The notes beneath the pieces were generated by a model, which saw nothing but the letters and a program-made list of their open reading frames with translations, did not search any database and was not told the DNA's origin. Source: Peribacillus simplex (GTDB taxonomy: Bacteria; Bacillota; Bacilli; Bacillales; DSM-1321). From it: 64,000 bases of DNA. The DNA is taken from assembly GCF_030123325.1 (NCBI RefSeq), contig NZ_CP126106.1:2074001-2138000 (forward strand). Direction: 5' to 3'. The translations under genes were made by a program, and so were the position numbers. Of this stretch, positions 8,256-16,588 are shown piece by piece; the stretch's first letter is position 1; every line of letters begins with the position of its first letter.

Positions 8256-9419
8256 TTAATCCGACAGCTTTTGCCGTTTTCCGTAGGTCAATGTTCGCCA
8301 AAGCCATTCGAAAGGTCCAAGCCGAAAATTCTTAAGCCATAAATTGCTGAAAATGATTTGCACTATAAAAACACCAATGCAAATTAATGCGGACTCGTAC
8401 AGTGCTATTGATCCATATAAGCGCATGATAAAAAAGATCACGAACCCAATTAATGTTTGAGTTAAATAATTGGTTAAAGCCATCCGTCCGTATAAGCGAA
8501 GCGGGGATAGAATCTTTTGAGCAAGGCTCACACGCAGTAAAAGCATTAAAGTTGTCATGTAGAAGGCCGATAAAACTATTCCGCCTGCTTGTAAATAAAG
8601 CGTTTCGAAAGCTTTTATTAAAGCAATTGGATCTTCAGCAACTTGGCAATAATACAACAAGCCGATTAATGGTATACTTGCAAGGCCTGAAGCTACCTGA
8701 ATCTTCTTTAACGGTTTAATAAACTGTTCAATATGTTGAAAAACCCCTATTTTCCCTGTATATAATCCGAGTAAAAATATACCTAAAAGCAAAGGTATAA
8801 TAAGCAGATGTTGAGGTGTTTCAGTTAAAACTTCGGCGTTAAAATGCCAGATAAGCCAATCAATATACCCTAGTGTATGATAGGCTTCAATCTTCGCTTC
8901 TTTATGAAAAGAACCATGCAATAAAGAAGGATCATTCAAAACCATAAAACCGGCAAGACCATGGACAAGAATGATAAATGCTGATATAAGCGAGACTCCC
9001 CATACGAGTATTGTTTTCGGTTTGCGGTTATAAAAGAATAAAAGGAAATAGCCGGTAACCGCATATAACAACAAAACATCTCCTGTCCAAAAAAACAGCC
9101 GGTGAATGATTCCGAAAAGCAATAAGAAAAGTAATCTGCGAGCGAAAAGTTTTTTGCCGTATCCCTTTGCTTCAGCCCTCGACATAAAAATGAAAAAGCT
9201 TAACCCAAACAAAAAGGAAAACAGAACAAAGAATTTATTGGATATAAAAAGATTTAAGAATATTTCAACCCACTGATTTATCGTAACCTCTTCTTTTTCA
9301 AGCGGGGTAAAAATACCCAGCATAATCGGCAAATTCACCATAAAGATTCCTAACAGGGCAAAGCCGCGTATACAATCAATCGTACCAATTCTTTCTTTAA
9401 TCAACAGATTTGTATTCAT
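8256..9419 (-). CDS. DUF418 family membrane protein (387 aa)
   Basis: Polytopic membrane protein of the YeiB/DUF418 type. The N-terminal DCIRGFALLGIFMVNLPIM is characteristic and reminiscent of acyltransferase-3-like heads. It has about 8-10 membrane spans. The C-terminal DUF418 block includes LRLYGRMALTNYLTQTLIGF and GPFEWLWRTLTYGK. RBS AAAGGAGC precedes ATG 9419. Function is not established; transport or envelope roles are guesses. A broken PadR regulator lies upstream on the same strand. The gene is intact and of usual family length. Confidence 0.85.
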   Translation of the reverse strand: MNTNLLIKERIGTIDCIRGFALLGIFMVNLPIMLGIFTPLEKEEVTINQWVEIFLNLFISNKFFVLFSFLFGLSFFIFMSRAEAKGYGKKLFARRLLFLLLFGIIHRLFFWTGDVLLLYAVTGYFLLFFYNRKPKTILVWGVSLISAFIILVHGLAGFMVLNDPSLLHGSFHKEAKIEAYHTLGYIDWLIWHFNAEVLTETPQHLLIIPLLLGIFLLGLYTGKIGVFQHIEQFIKPLKKIQVASGLASIPLIGLLYYCQVAEDPIALIKAFETLYLQAGGIVLSAFYMTTLMLLLRVSLAQKILSPLRLYGRMALTNYLTQTLIGFVIFFIMRLYGSIALYESALICIGVFIVQIIFSNLWLKNFRLGPFEWLWRTLTYGKRQKLSD

Positions 9420-9559
9420 AATAGCTCCTTTCTATAATTAGGAAGTGTAAAGCAGTCTATTTTCCACACTATTACAATTTAGTACTGTTCAATAAAAGGT
9501 ACCTTGCTAAAAAATAAACTAACACACTATCCTGTTTGTTAGTTTGAAAGATAAAGTTT
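9420..9559. repeat. Intergenic stretch with a degenerate minus-strand right arm
   Basis: Around 9527-9546 the minus strand reads AACTAACAAACAGGATAG, close to the right arm of the modular repeat. This would be the only copy in reverse orientation. Nothing else is recognised here. Confidence 0.35.
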
Positions 9560-9866
9560 TTTGCTCAGCAAGTTTTTTTTAGGTAATATCACCCCGTCAA
9601 TTAATTCAAGCACATGACTTCTTCCTTGCTCAGATAGCTTGTAATATTTTCTTAAAGACCTTCTTTGGTCTCAACAAGATAGGTCGAAAAATAACCTTCC
9701 TTTGTTAGTCTTCTGAGCAAAGGGTAGATCGTTCATTCAGCAATCAAAAATTTCTCTGAGATGTTTTAAACAAGTTCATACCCATAGTGGTCTTTATTCA
9801 TCGATAAAGCCATTACACATAAGGTTAAAACACCTTTCACCCAATTCTTTATTAGGAAGTAAACAA
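9560..9866 (-). pseudogene. Broken PadR-family regulator
   Basis: Minus-strand pieces NWVKGVLTLCVMALSMNKDHYGYEL then, after stops and shifts, LLRPKKVFK-like and YKLSEQG-like segments match a PadR winged helix (LMxxKDHYGYEL...EGTIYPLLRRL...RKYYKLS). Several frame breaks inactivate it. It lies upstream of the DUF418 gene in the same direction and may once have regulated it. Confidence 0.65.
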
Positions 9867-9989
9867 TGAAAGGTAGTTTGCAAAGAACAGTATTGTTTAA
9901 TGCATGGTACCATTTAATAACATTATATTCCATAACTATTAAATAATACAAGGAAGTTTACTCCTCGTAAACAAAGTGTGAGCACCAGG

Positions 9990-10165
9990 TAAATAGAAGT
10001 AAAAAATTGTTAGCGAACCGACAACTGCAGATTCCTCCTAGAATCATTTGACACCAAAATTGAAAAAAACCTACCTTTTTGGCTAGCTCTTGGAGAGCTT
10101 GTGAAGACAAAGATCGTTGTCAGTTCCTGTGAAAGAATAAGTTCGTCTGAAATCTCGCGACACAT
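9990..10165 (-). pseudogene. Second IS4-type transposase remnant
   Basis: Minus strand from ATG 10165: MCREISDELILSQELT, then in a shifted frame SSQALQELAKKVGFF. This is the same N-terminal region as the relic at 7833-8057, but more decayed. Confidence 0.6.
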
Positions 10166-10262
10166 AAAAAACACCAACCTTTCCATGATATTACAGAAAG
10201 AATAGCGTTTTTTTGTTTTGGGGGTAATGATTTGCCTTAGCTTGATGGGTATGGGGTACCGC
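9990..10262 (-). mobile_element. IS4/IS231-type element remnant, second copy
   Basis: The stretch 10166-10262 resembles 8058-8161 base for base in large part (AGAATAGCGTTTTTTT and the CTTGATGG...GGGG end). The two relics are therefore old copies of one element. Confidence 0.55.
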
Positions 10263-10320
10263 CAACATTATCTATTCTTTCAGATACATTATTAATTTAG
10301 ATTGTGAAATAACACACTTA

Positions 10321-10401
10321 AACTAACGGGTGCGTTAGCTGAAGTTCAGAGCTGTCTATAAGGCAGCTCTTTCTTTATGCAACTAAAGGGGCAGGATAGT
10401 T
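10321..10401 (+). repeat. Modular repeat, complete, GAGCTGTC hairpin class
   Basis: Left arm AACTAACGGGTGCGTTAG, hairpin AGAGCTGTC/AGGCAGCTCT with a T-rich tail, right arm AACTAAAGGGGCAGGATAGTT. Confidence 0.85.
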
Positions 10402-10471
10402 CAACAAGGGTAATGGGTATTTGTGGTAAAATCTAAAAGGTATGATTGTTTAATTTACAGGGGGTGTTCAA

Positions 10472-10666
10472 ATGAGTGAAGATAAAGAAACTCCTGAAAG
10501 AAGAAGAGAAAAATTAAGACAAGAAGAATTAAAAAGAAATCCTTTTAGCAGTGTTCACGGTGGAGGTCTTGCTGATTTAGTTGGTAGCTTAGGTTGGAAA
10601 GGTACGGGAACTCTTATTCTTGTAATCATAATTGGCTTTATTTTTGTATCACTCTTCTTAAAGTAA
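10472..10666 (+). CDS. DUF6366-like small membrane protein (64 aa)
   Basis: Begins MSEDKETPERRREKLRQEEL and has GGLADLVGSLGWKGTG followed by one C-terminal membrane helix (LILVIIIGFIFVSLFLK). The E-R-R-E-K-L-R-Q-E-E-L...DLVGSLGWKGTG pattern is that of DUF6366, a family of unknown role in Bacillaceae. RBS GGGGGTG precedes the ATG. The gene is bracketed by two copies of the modular repeat, and its TAA stop is the first three bases of the downstream copy's left arm. Confidence 0.8.
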   Translation: MSEDKETPERRREKLRQEELKRNPFSSVHGGGLADLVGSLGWKGTGTLILVIIIGFIFVSLFLK

Positions 10667-10737
10667 CGGATGCTGTAATTCAATAACAGGGGTGGCTGTG
10701 GCAGCCTTTTTTATGGAACAAACGGGGCAGGCTAGTT
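10664..10737 (+). repeat. Modular repeat, GGTGGCTG hairpin class
   Basis: TAACGGATGCTGTAATTC, hairpin GGTGGCTGTGGCAGCC with T6, then GGAACAAACGGGGCAGGCTAGTT. The arms match other copies but the hairpin stem differs. Confidence 0.8.
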
Positions 10738-10773
10738 GGATTACCTGCCAAAGAATAGGAGTGGTTTGTATTT

Positions 10774-10977
10774 ATGGCAATAACAAAGAAAAGATTTTTC
10801 ATTAGTTATATAGTGGGTTTCATACTCATGTATATTGCAAGCTCTGGTCTGCAATACTTCAGGGGGCAAACGATAAATTGGTTAGGGAATTTAGCATACG
10901 CATTCTGTTTCGTAGCATTTCATTCCCTTTTTAGTTGGTTATGGGGAGATTTTGATAAGAAAAAAGCCGATCACTAA
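10774..10977 (+). CDS. Small membrane protein (67 aa), unknown family
   Basis: ATG 10774 follows AGGAGTGG. Two hydrophobic helices, about residues 8-27 (FFISYIVGFILMYIASSGLQY) and 38-58 (LAYAFCFVAFHSLFSWLWG), end in a charged DKKKADH tail, typical of a small two-helix inner-membrane protein. I do not recognise a named family. It is a single gene between two modular repeats, like several other tiny genes here. Confidence 0.7.
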   Translation: MAITKKRFFISYIVGFILMYIASSGLQYFRGQTINWLGNLAYAFCFVAFHSLFSWLWGDFDKKKADH

Positions 10978-11014
10978 TACATAGTTTGTGTTAACTCTAC
11001 AATAAGTCTTATAG

Positions 11015-11030
11015 AACTAACGGGTGCGTT
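11015..11030 (+). repeat. Modular repeat, left arm interrupted by an IS
   Basis: AACTAACGGGTGCGTT stops at 11030, where the IS begins. The rest of the copy resumes at 12607 with TTAGTTCATTAAGG; TT is present on both sides. Confidence 0.8.
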
Positions 11031-11040
11031 CGTATTATAA

Positions 11041-11071
11041 GGTTAGCCAGTTTTTACTGGTTGACCTTTTT
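11041..11071 (+). terminator. Hairpin at the IS 5' end
   Basis: GGTTAGCCAGT/ACTGGTTGACC with G-T pairs, then TTTTTT. The same hairpin with altered loop stands at the 57.4-kb element, so it belongs to the IS, close to its left end. Confidence 0.6.
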
Positions 11072-11084
11072 TAAATAGAATCTA

Positions 11085-11262
11085 TTATATCAGTAGCCAG
11101 GGTAGGACGTACGGGTGCGTGGGACTTGATCCCGTGAACTAAACTGTCCGGCCCCCTACTTGTAGAAACATGTTTGAGGCTGGTTGGGACGTAGATCTCG
11201 TATAACAAGCGAAGCTATGACACTGCATGGAGGACTAGGGGTACTGGTTAGTAAGTAGAGGA
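11085..11262 (+). ncRNA. Candidate bridge/seek RNA of IS-A1
   Basis: This noncoding end is conserved with that of the 56-57 kb element. ACGGGTGCGT (11111-11120) equals the left flank at 11020-11029. GAACTAA (11136-11142) is the reverse complement of the right flank TTAGTTC. Between them GGGA...TCCC can form a stem. Guide-like matches to both flanks are expected of IS110 RNAs; transcription is not shown. Confidence 0.6.
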
Positions 11263-11272
11263 GGAAAAAACA

Positions 11273-12475
11273 ATGAATCCAGTTGTTGGTCTGGATGTGG
11301 CAAAAGGAGAGAGCCAAGTACAGGCATTTTTAGACCAATCTAAACCGTATGGGAAGAGCTTTTCAATGAAGCATACCAAGGAGGAATTGGATCAATTTTT
11401 AGACTTTCTAAAAGAAGTTGAAGAGGTGGCAGGGCAGATGCCTATGGTCATTTTAGAATCTACAGGGCATTACCATTCTCCCGTTATTCAATACTTGGAG
11501 GAACAAGGGATTCTATATATCTTACTAAATCCGATTATTTCTTATCAGGCAAAGAAGTCCAGTTTACGGAAGGTAAAAACAGACGCTATCGATGCGTACC
11601 AGTTGTGTGTGCTGTATTACAAGGAGGATTTTGAACCTCATAAAATTAGAGGAATTCAGCTTTTAGACCTTCGTAATTTGTCCAGACAACAGGAAATCGT
11701 AACGAATATGTATGTGGAGGCTAAACTTCAGTTTCACACCATTTTAGATCAAGTGTTTCCTGAATACCGGAAGGTTTTTGGGGATCTATATTCGAAGGTT
11801 TCTTTATTGATGTTAAAGGAATATCCTACTTCAGAGGCGGTATTAACGGCCGGAGAAAGTAGACTAGCAGAGAGTGTAATAGAGTTCTGTCCTAGCAGAT
11901 CGGGTGAATGGGCGTGGGAAAAAGCAAAAAAAATAATGAATTCCGCATCTCGAAATCCATTTCAAAAAAACGTGTATGAAAGTCACGTAATCAATCTTCG
12001 TATGTATATTGAGTTGCTTTTTCATTACCAGGGACACCTTTCTGATTTGGAAGATCGTATAGTGGCCCTGGCAAATGAAATGGAAGAATATAAGATCATC
12101 CAATCGATTCCCGGTATCGGAGAAAAAATCGCAGCCACGATTATCTCAGAAATTGGTGAAATCGATCGGTTTAATCATCCGAAAAAACTGGTTGCCTTCG
12201 CTGGAGTGGATCCAAGTGTTCACTCATCGGGTAAGTTTACGGCAACCATTAATCGTATTACCAAAAGGGGTTCGAGCAGACTACGTCACTCTCTGTATCT
12301 TGCCGTACTATGCGGCATAAGAAGTTCAAGGAACAAAAAGCTTAAAGCCTTCTATGATAAGAAAAAATCAGAAGGAAAACCTGCCAAAGTGTCAATCGTT
12401 GCCTGTATAAATAAGTTACTTCATTGGATTTATGCTATATTAAGCAGAAAAGAAACGTTCCTAGATTTAGCCTAA
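11273..12475 (+). CDS. IS110-family transposase (400 aa)
   Basis: RNA-guided-type DEDD recombinase. The N-terminal RuvC-like domain has D8 in VVGLDVAKGES, the Glu of ILESTGHYHS and the two Asp of VKTDAIDAYQL. A coiled-coil-like middle follows. The C-terminal domain has IPGIGEKIAATIISEIGEID, then AGVDPSVHSSGKFTA with the candidate catalytic Ser, and KRGSSRLRHSLYLA. RBS GAGGAGG precedes ATG 11273. The gene is intact and related to the 411-aa transposase at 56004-57239. Confidence 0.93.
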   Translation: MNPVVGLDVAKGESQVQAFLDQSKPYGKSFSMKHTKEELDQFLDFLKEVEEVAGQMPMVILESTGHYHSPVIQYLEEQGILYILLNPIISYQAKKSSLRKVKTDAIDAYQLCVLYYKEDFEPHKIRGIQLLDLRNLSRQQEIVTNMYVEAKLQFHTILDQVFPEYRKVFGDLYSKVSLLMLKEYPTSEAVLTAGESRLAESVIEFCPSRSGEWAWEKAKKIMNSASRNPFQKNVYESHVINLRMYIELLFHYQGHLSDLEDRIVALANEMEEYKIIQSIPGIGEKIAATIISEIGEIDRFNHPKKLVAFAGVDPSVHSSGKFTATINRITKRGSSRLRHSLYLAVLCGIRSSRNKKLKAFYDKKKSEGKPAKVSIVACINKLLHWIYAILSRKETFLDLA

Positions 12476-12606
12476 TTAACGGTTTTGTGAAACAGAGAAA
12501 AATCCTTCCAAAAGGGTTTTGGAGGGCTATTTGGCATGGCCAAAAATAGTATATCATAAGGGAAATGAAAATATTAGAGAAAGATATTGACATCCTATTA
12601 GCTGGT

Positions 12607-12720
12607 TTAGTTCATTAAGGAACACAAAAATGATCAATCTTTTTTATAAAAGAATAATCCAATTAAATAGTATAAGGGCATGTTTTGATTAATTCTTTTT
12701 CAGAACATGCCCTTTCTATT
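12607..12720 (+). repeat. Modular repeat, remainder with GGGCATGT hairpin
   Basis: TTAGTTCATTAAGG continues the copy split by the IS. Then comes TGATC...TTTTATAAAAGAATAATCC and the hairpin AAGGGCATGT/ACATGCCCTT (12674-12713) with TTTCTATTT. A close copy of this whole block is at 53575-53697. Confidence 0.75.
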
Positions 12721-12836
12721 TATTCATTTATCAAAATTTCTTGTATTAGTTTGATCAATTAGTTTCAAATCTAAATAAGATAAATTTTAATAGGTTATTG
12801 GACGTAGAATAATGAACAGGGTTTTATAACGTGAAT

Positions 12837-12918
12837 GGTAACAAAAAATAATTATTCAAAGCGCCATGACATGTGTTCAGAAAAGGACGAGTTTCTGAAC
12901 TTAGGTCTCGCTGTTACC
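12837..12918 (+). ncRNA. Possible structured RNA element
   Basis: GGTAACA (12837-12843) can pair with TGTTACC (12912-12918). It encloses a 9-bp perfect hairpin GTTCAGAAA/TTTCTGAAC (12875-12900). The nested arrangement is suggestive, but no known riboswitch class is recognised. Confidence 0.3.
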
Positions 12919-12950
12919 TTTCTAGCAATATAAAAAAGTTAGGCAAAATT

Positions 12951-12982
12951 ACTAAGGAGGAATTATTTCTTAGTCTTTTTTT
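12951..12982 (+). terminator. Terminator-like hairpin
   Basis: ACTAAG pairs with CTTAGT over a 12-base loop and T7 follows. It lies after the possible structured RNA. Confidence 0.55.
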
Positions 12983-13056
12983 GCTTACATTTACTTGATT
13001 AGGCTTATCCGAGTGATTATATTATGATTGTTTAAAAAAGTTTTGTGTTTTATTAA

Positions 13057-13080
13057 AACTTTTCCTATTCTCTTTTCGAA
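13057..13080 (+). promoter_or_regulatory. Possible ECF-type promoter
   Basis: AAAACTTTT then CGAATATA after about 17 bases, upstream of an ECF sigma gene. It resembles Bacillus ECF promoters but the -10 is atypical. Confidence 0.3.
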
Positions 13081-13123
13081 TATATAAATAGAAGCAGCAA
13101 TATGGGGAATATGTGGTGAAAAT

Positions 13124-13678
13124 ATGGATCAAGAGAAGCAGTGGATCAAAAAGATAAAAAGAAATGCAAACAACGAAGCAGCTAATAAGTTAATATCCAA
13201 ATATTACAAGGAAATGTATACCTTTGTGTACAAACAAACTCTGGATGCTGAGCTATCACTAGATTTAACGCAAGAAATTTTTATTAGTGTCTTAAAGTCA
13301 ATCAATCGCTTTGACGATTATAAAGCTTCATTTAGAACATGGCTTTATAGGATAGCTTCCAATCGGCTAGTAGATTACTTCAGGTCGAAAAACTATAAAT
13401 ATTGGCAGCTTTCAGAGTCTATTGATGGTCATGATTTTGAGGATGAGGAGGATGTGACAGTTTCTTTGGAGTACAAAGAGGATGTTGAAAAAATCACTTC
13501 AATCGTTAATGAGTTGGAGACTAACTCACAGCAAATTGTTCGACTTAAGTTATTTGCAGAGTATACGTTGCAGGAAATTGCTGCAATTGTACAAGTTCCC
13601 CAATCAACAGTTAAAACAAGGTACTATGCGGCGTTGAAACTGATAAAAAAAGAAATGAAGGAGCATCGATATGAGTAA
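13124..13678 (+). CDS. ECF RNA polymerase sigma factor (184 aa)
   Basis: Sigma-70 family. Region 2 includes LSLDLTQEIFISVLKSINRF and FRTWLYRIASNRLVDYFRS. Region 4 has QQIVRLKLFAEYTLQEIAAI and VPQSTVKTRYYAALKLIK. An acidic linker (DGHDFEDEEDV) separates them. It heads a five-gene operon: sigma, small membrane protein (8-nt overlap), ABC ATPase and two large permeases, all closely spaced to a terminator at 17757. The arrangement suggests a sigma factor held by the membrane protein and an exporter module controlled by it, perhaps for antimicrobial peptide or bacitracin-type stress; the substrate is inferred only from organisation. Confidence 0.92.
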   Translation: MDQEKQWIKKIKRNANNEAANKLISKYYKEMYTFVYKQTLDAELSLDLTQEIFISVLKSINRFDDYKASFRTWLYRIASNRLVDYFRSKNYKYWQLSESIDGHDFEDEEDVTVSLEYKEDVEKITSIVNELETNSQQIVRLKLFAEYTLQEIAAIVQVPQSTVKTRYYAALKLIKKEMKEHRYE

Positions 13679-14432
13679 AGAAAAATTTCATATTCCTATG
13701 CCCGATGAACAGACAATCCAATCTGAGATCAAGCATATTGTCGCTGCAGGAGTAAAACAAAAGGAGTCTTTCCCTTCCTATCTTTATAAGCTATACAAAC
13801 AAATTGGAATGAAAAATTTACTGCCAACCCGTTTGGATGAAATTTGCATCATCTTATCAGTCATGGCAATTTTGATTTTCCTATCAAGCAGTTTTTCCGA
13901 ATCGAAAGGGATTCGGGAACAGAATCTCTATGCCTTTACCTTTCTCCTTTCGCCTTTGCTCTATATGTCTCTTTCTGTTTATCATTTTGCACAAAAAGTT
14001 CAATCAGCTACCTATGAAGTAGAAATGGTTTGCAAATATAGTCTCTATCAGATTACAGCATTTCGAATGTTAGCTTTGAGTGTAATTTCGATTTTTATTA
14101 ATATCATCAGCATCTTTTCCCTTGTTATGATGTACGACGATCTGAACTTTTTTAGAGTGCTAATAATATCCATTACATCCTTGTTTTTGTTTTCCATTCT
14201 CTTTCTGTTTGCCTGTATGAAGAAGCAGTCTGTAACCAGTGCCACCTTAGTGATTGGCAGTTGGGTTGTGTTAAATTTTGGATTTAGGTTAGTAGACAGT
14301 CATTTATATGAAGGATTTCTAATGAAGGCACCTATTCTCGTTTATGTGCTTGTTCTAATTATCAGCATTTCTATCTATATCAAATATTTAAACAAGTTGG
14401 TCTACTTAAAACCATCGGAGGGAGTTCAATAA
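13671..14432 (+). CDS. Membrane protein, probable anti-sigma partner (253 aa)
   Basis: It starts 8 nt inside the end of the sigma gene. The ~60-residue N-terminus is soluble (EKFHIPMPDEQTIQSEIKHI). Six predicted membrane helices follow, from about residue 62 to 245. This resembles the integral-membrane, anti-sigma-like proteins that sit between ECF factors and ABC-2 exporters in Bacillus. No zinc-binding HxxxC motif of classical anti-sigma factors is seen. The role as sigma inhibitor is inferred from coupling. Confidence 0.65.
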   Translation: MSKEKFHIPMPDEQTIQSEIKHIVAAGVKQKESFPSYLYKLYKQIGMKNLLPTRLDEICIILSVMAILIFLSSSFSESKGIREQNLYAFTFLLSPLLYMSLSVYHFAQKVQSATYEVEMVCKYSLYQITAFRMLALSVISIFINIISIFSLVMMYDDLNFFRVLIISITSLFLFSILFLFACMKKQSVTSATLVIGSWVVLNFGFRLVDSHLYEGFLMKAPILVYVLVLIISISIYIKYLNKLVYLKPSEGVQ

Positions 14433-14433
14433 T

Positions 14434-15309
14434 ATGTTAGTCGTGAAAGATGTAAGTAAACAATATGGAAGTTTTTCTGCATTAAAAAATATGAATCTGG
14501 AGTTTAACGATGGTGTCTATGGACTTCTAGCACCAAATGGCGCTGGTAAAACAACTTTAATCAAAATGCTTGTGACATTAATTTCGCCAAGCAAAGGAGA
14601 AATTTTATATAACGGAACAAATATTGTTGATTTAGACGAGGACTATCGCGATATCCTTGGATATTTGCCACAGCAGTTTGGCTATTATAAAAACTATTCT
14701 CCGAAGCAATATTTATTATATTTAGCTGCGTTAAAAGGCCTTGACAAAAAGAACGCCTTAGAAAAAATATCTGAGTTATTAGAAAAAGTGGCTTTAACAG
14801 ACGTTGCTAATAAAAAAATGAAGAAGTTTTCTGGAGGCATGATACAAAGGGTTGGGATTGCACAGGCTCTCTTAAATGATCCAAAAATATTAATTCTGGA
14901 TGAGCCAACAGCCGGTCTGGATCCAAAGGAACGTGCACGTTTTCGACAGCTCCTTACAGGACTTGCGCGAGAAAGACTTGTCATTATTTCTACTCATATT
15001 GTCTCTGACATCGAGTCGATTGCTAATGAAGTGATTATGATTAAAAATCAGCAACTATTATATAAAGATTCCGTCGAAAAGATTTGCAATACGCTTGATG
15101 GACATGTTTATGAAACATCAATTAGCTATGAACGACTGGAATCTTTCCGTAAACAATATGTTCTTCTTTCAGAAAAGCAGGAACATGGAAGCATGATTGT
15201 CCGGTTTGTCCAAAAGGGAAAAACAGAGGCAGACTGGATTCCAGCAAATCCCCATTTGGAAGATGTCTTCCTTTATGAATACCGTGATGAATTGTTGACG
15301 GATCTGTAA
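14434..15309 (+). CDS. ABC transporter ATP-binding protein (291 aa)
   Basis: Nucleotide-binding subunit. Walker A is LLAPNGAGKTTLIKML (residues ~32-47), the Q-loop is in LGYLPQQFGYY, the signature is KKFSGGMIQRVGIAQAL, Walker B is PKILILDEPTAGLDP, and the H-loop His is in VIISTHIVSDIES. The ~75-residue C-terminal extension is usual for ABC-2 exporters. It begins one base after the preceding stop and is followed 5 bases later by a permease. It powers the two large permeases of this operon. Confidence 0.95.
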   Translation: MLVVKDVSKQYGSFSALKNMNLEFNDGVYGLLAPNGAGKTTLIKMLVTLISPSKGEILYNGTNIVDLDEDYRDILGYLPQQFGYYKNYSPKQYLLYLAALKGLDKKNALEKISELLEKVALTDVANKKMKKFSGGMIQRVGIAQALLNDPKILILDEPTAGLDPKERARFRQLLTGLARERLVIISTHIVSDIESIANEVIMIKNQQLLYKDSVEKICNTLDGHVYETSISYERLESFRKQYVLLSEKQEHGSMIVRFVQKGKTEADWIPANPHLEDVFLYEYRDELLTDL

Positions 15310-15314
15310 TCGCC

Positions 15315-16577
15315 ATGAGAATTATTTTTCACGAATGCAAAAGGGCATTCACTTCGCCTATTATTCTAGCTTTGTTGATTTTGTTTAGTGCTTATAACAT
15401 TTATTTAATCTATAACTCTTCTGATTTTAAAGAAGAATTGCATGTTGCCAATGAATTGGCTGAAACATATGGAGTAAACATCACGGACGAATCGCTCTCA
15501 AAATTAGATCAAGATTTACAAAAAGATCTAGCTGATTTTAACATGATAACGGAGAAAAAATCGTCTCAGACATTTGGTAGTGTTGTCGAGTTTTTTGATC
15601 AGCTACGTTTTGAAGATCAAGAACTATATACGGAAGATGAAATACGTTTTTTCCATAGTGTGTACTTAAAGGAAATGTATGCCGGAACTGCGGAAACAAT
15701 CGATGCATCTTATAAAGAATTCGATATTGAACGCATTGGTGAGTCTGAAATAAGTAAATATGAATTGAGTGGTACTGCTGCAGAAACATTAAAAAAACAA
15801 TATGCTGCATTCGCCGATCGATTTGATGAATTGCAAGAAAATGAGGAACACACACATTGGTTTTTCGCTGGAAAACAATATTTCATGCACACACTCTTAT
15901 TTAAAACTGTGTTCAAACATATTATTCTTGAATCAATCATATTGATTGTGCTGGCAACTGCCCTGATTACGAATTATGAGTTTGAAAATAGAACTCATCT
16001 TGTTTCATACACAGCAAAAAGAGGTCGGCGGTTAATGGTAGATAAATTGGCTGCATCCTTAATTGTCGCTATGGGTATAACTACATTTTTACTCATGATT
16101 ACGCTTGGTACGTATTTTATGGTTTACGATTACTCACATTTATTTAAAAGCTCAATAAGTAGTGCCTTTAATTGGGAGAAAAATTTTCCTTATGTGTCAT
16201 GGTGGAATATGTCGTTTTTGACATATTTAATTTTTGGAATCATCCTTATGTATGTTTGTATGCTCTTATTTTCAGCTATTACCTTTACCATTTCGGTCAT
16301 TAGTAAAAACAGTTATTACACATTTTTCCTCTTTGGAGCTATATTTGCAGTTCTTTTCATGCTTCAAGGATTCGTGCCCACTAGTTCTAATTTGATTTTT
16401 ATTTCTGGTTTCAACTTATCTTCGCTTGTGTTAAATCCACAGGTATGGTTCATGAGCAGTAAAGGACTGCTTTTGTTTAAAAATTATGAATTCATTACGG
16501 TCTCTGTTTGGACAATGATTATTCTAGTGTTATGCATATTTTGTTTAAAAAGATTTAAAAAACAGGCTATCGTATAA
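15315..16577 (+). CDS. ABC-2 type permease (420 aa)
   Basis: One membrane helix at the N-terminus (about 12-32) is followed by a large ~170-residue extracytoplasmic domain (EELHVANELAETYGVNITDES and so on). Five to six helices cluster in the C-terminal half. This is typical of the large ABC-2 permeases of Firmicute exporters that carry a big outer loop. It shares the NITDE / YGINMDEEE-like start of the outer domain with the next gene, so the two permeases are distant paralogues and probably form a heterodimer with the ATPase. RBS is weak (GTAATCGCC) and coupling to the ATPase gene is likely. Confidence 0.85.
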   Translation: MRIIFHECKRAFTSPIILALLILFSAYNIYLIYNSSDFKEELHVANELAETYGVNITDESLSKLDQDLQKDLADFNMITEKKSSQTFGSVVEFFDQLRFEDQELYTEDEIRFFHSVYLKEMYAGTAETIDASYKEFDIERIGESEISKYELSGTAAETLKKQYAAFADRFDELQENEEHTHWFFAGKQYFMHTLLFKTVFKHIILESIILIVLATALITNYEFENRTHLVSYTAKRGRRLMVDKLAASLIVAMGITTFLLMITLGTYFMVYDYSHLFKSSISSAFNWEKNFPYVSWWNMSFLTYLIFGIILMYVCMLLFSAITFTISVISKNSYYTFFLFGAIFAVLFMLQGFVPTSSNLIFISGFNLSSLVLNPQVWFMSSKGLLLFKNYEFITVSVWTMIILVLCIFCLKRFKKQAIV

Positions 16578-16588
16578 GGAGAATTTCA

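Larger units (their letters stand above)
11031..12606 (+). mobile_element. IS110-group element (IS-A1), about 1.58 kb
   Basis: The boundaries are the break in the repeat: ...GGGTGCGTT on the left and TTAGTTCATTAAGG on the right. There are no terminal inverted repeats or long duplication. It has a long 5' noncoding end (~240 bp) and a short 3' end (~130 bp), the layout of the IS110 group. It is related to the element at 55870-57488. Confidence 0.8.
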
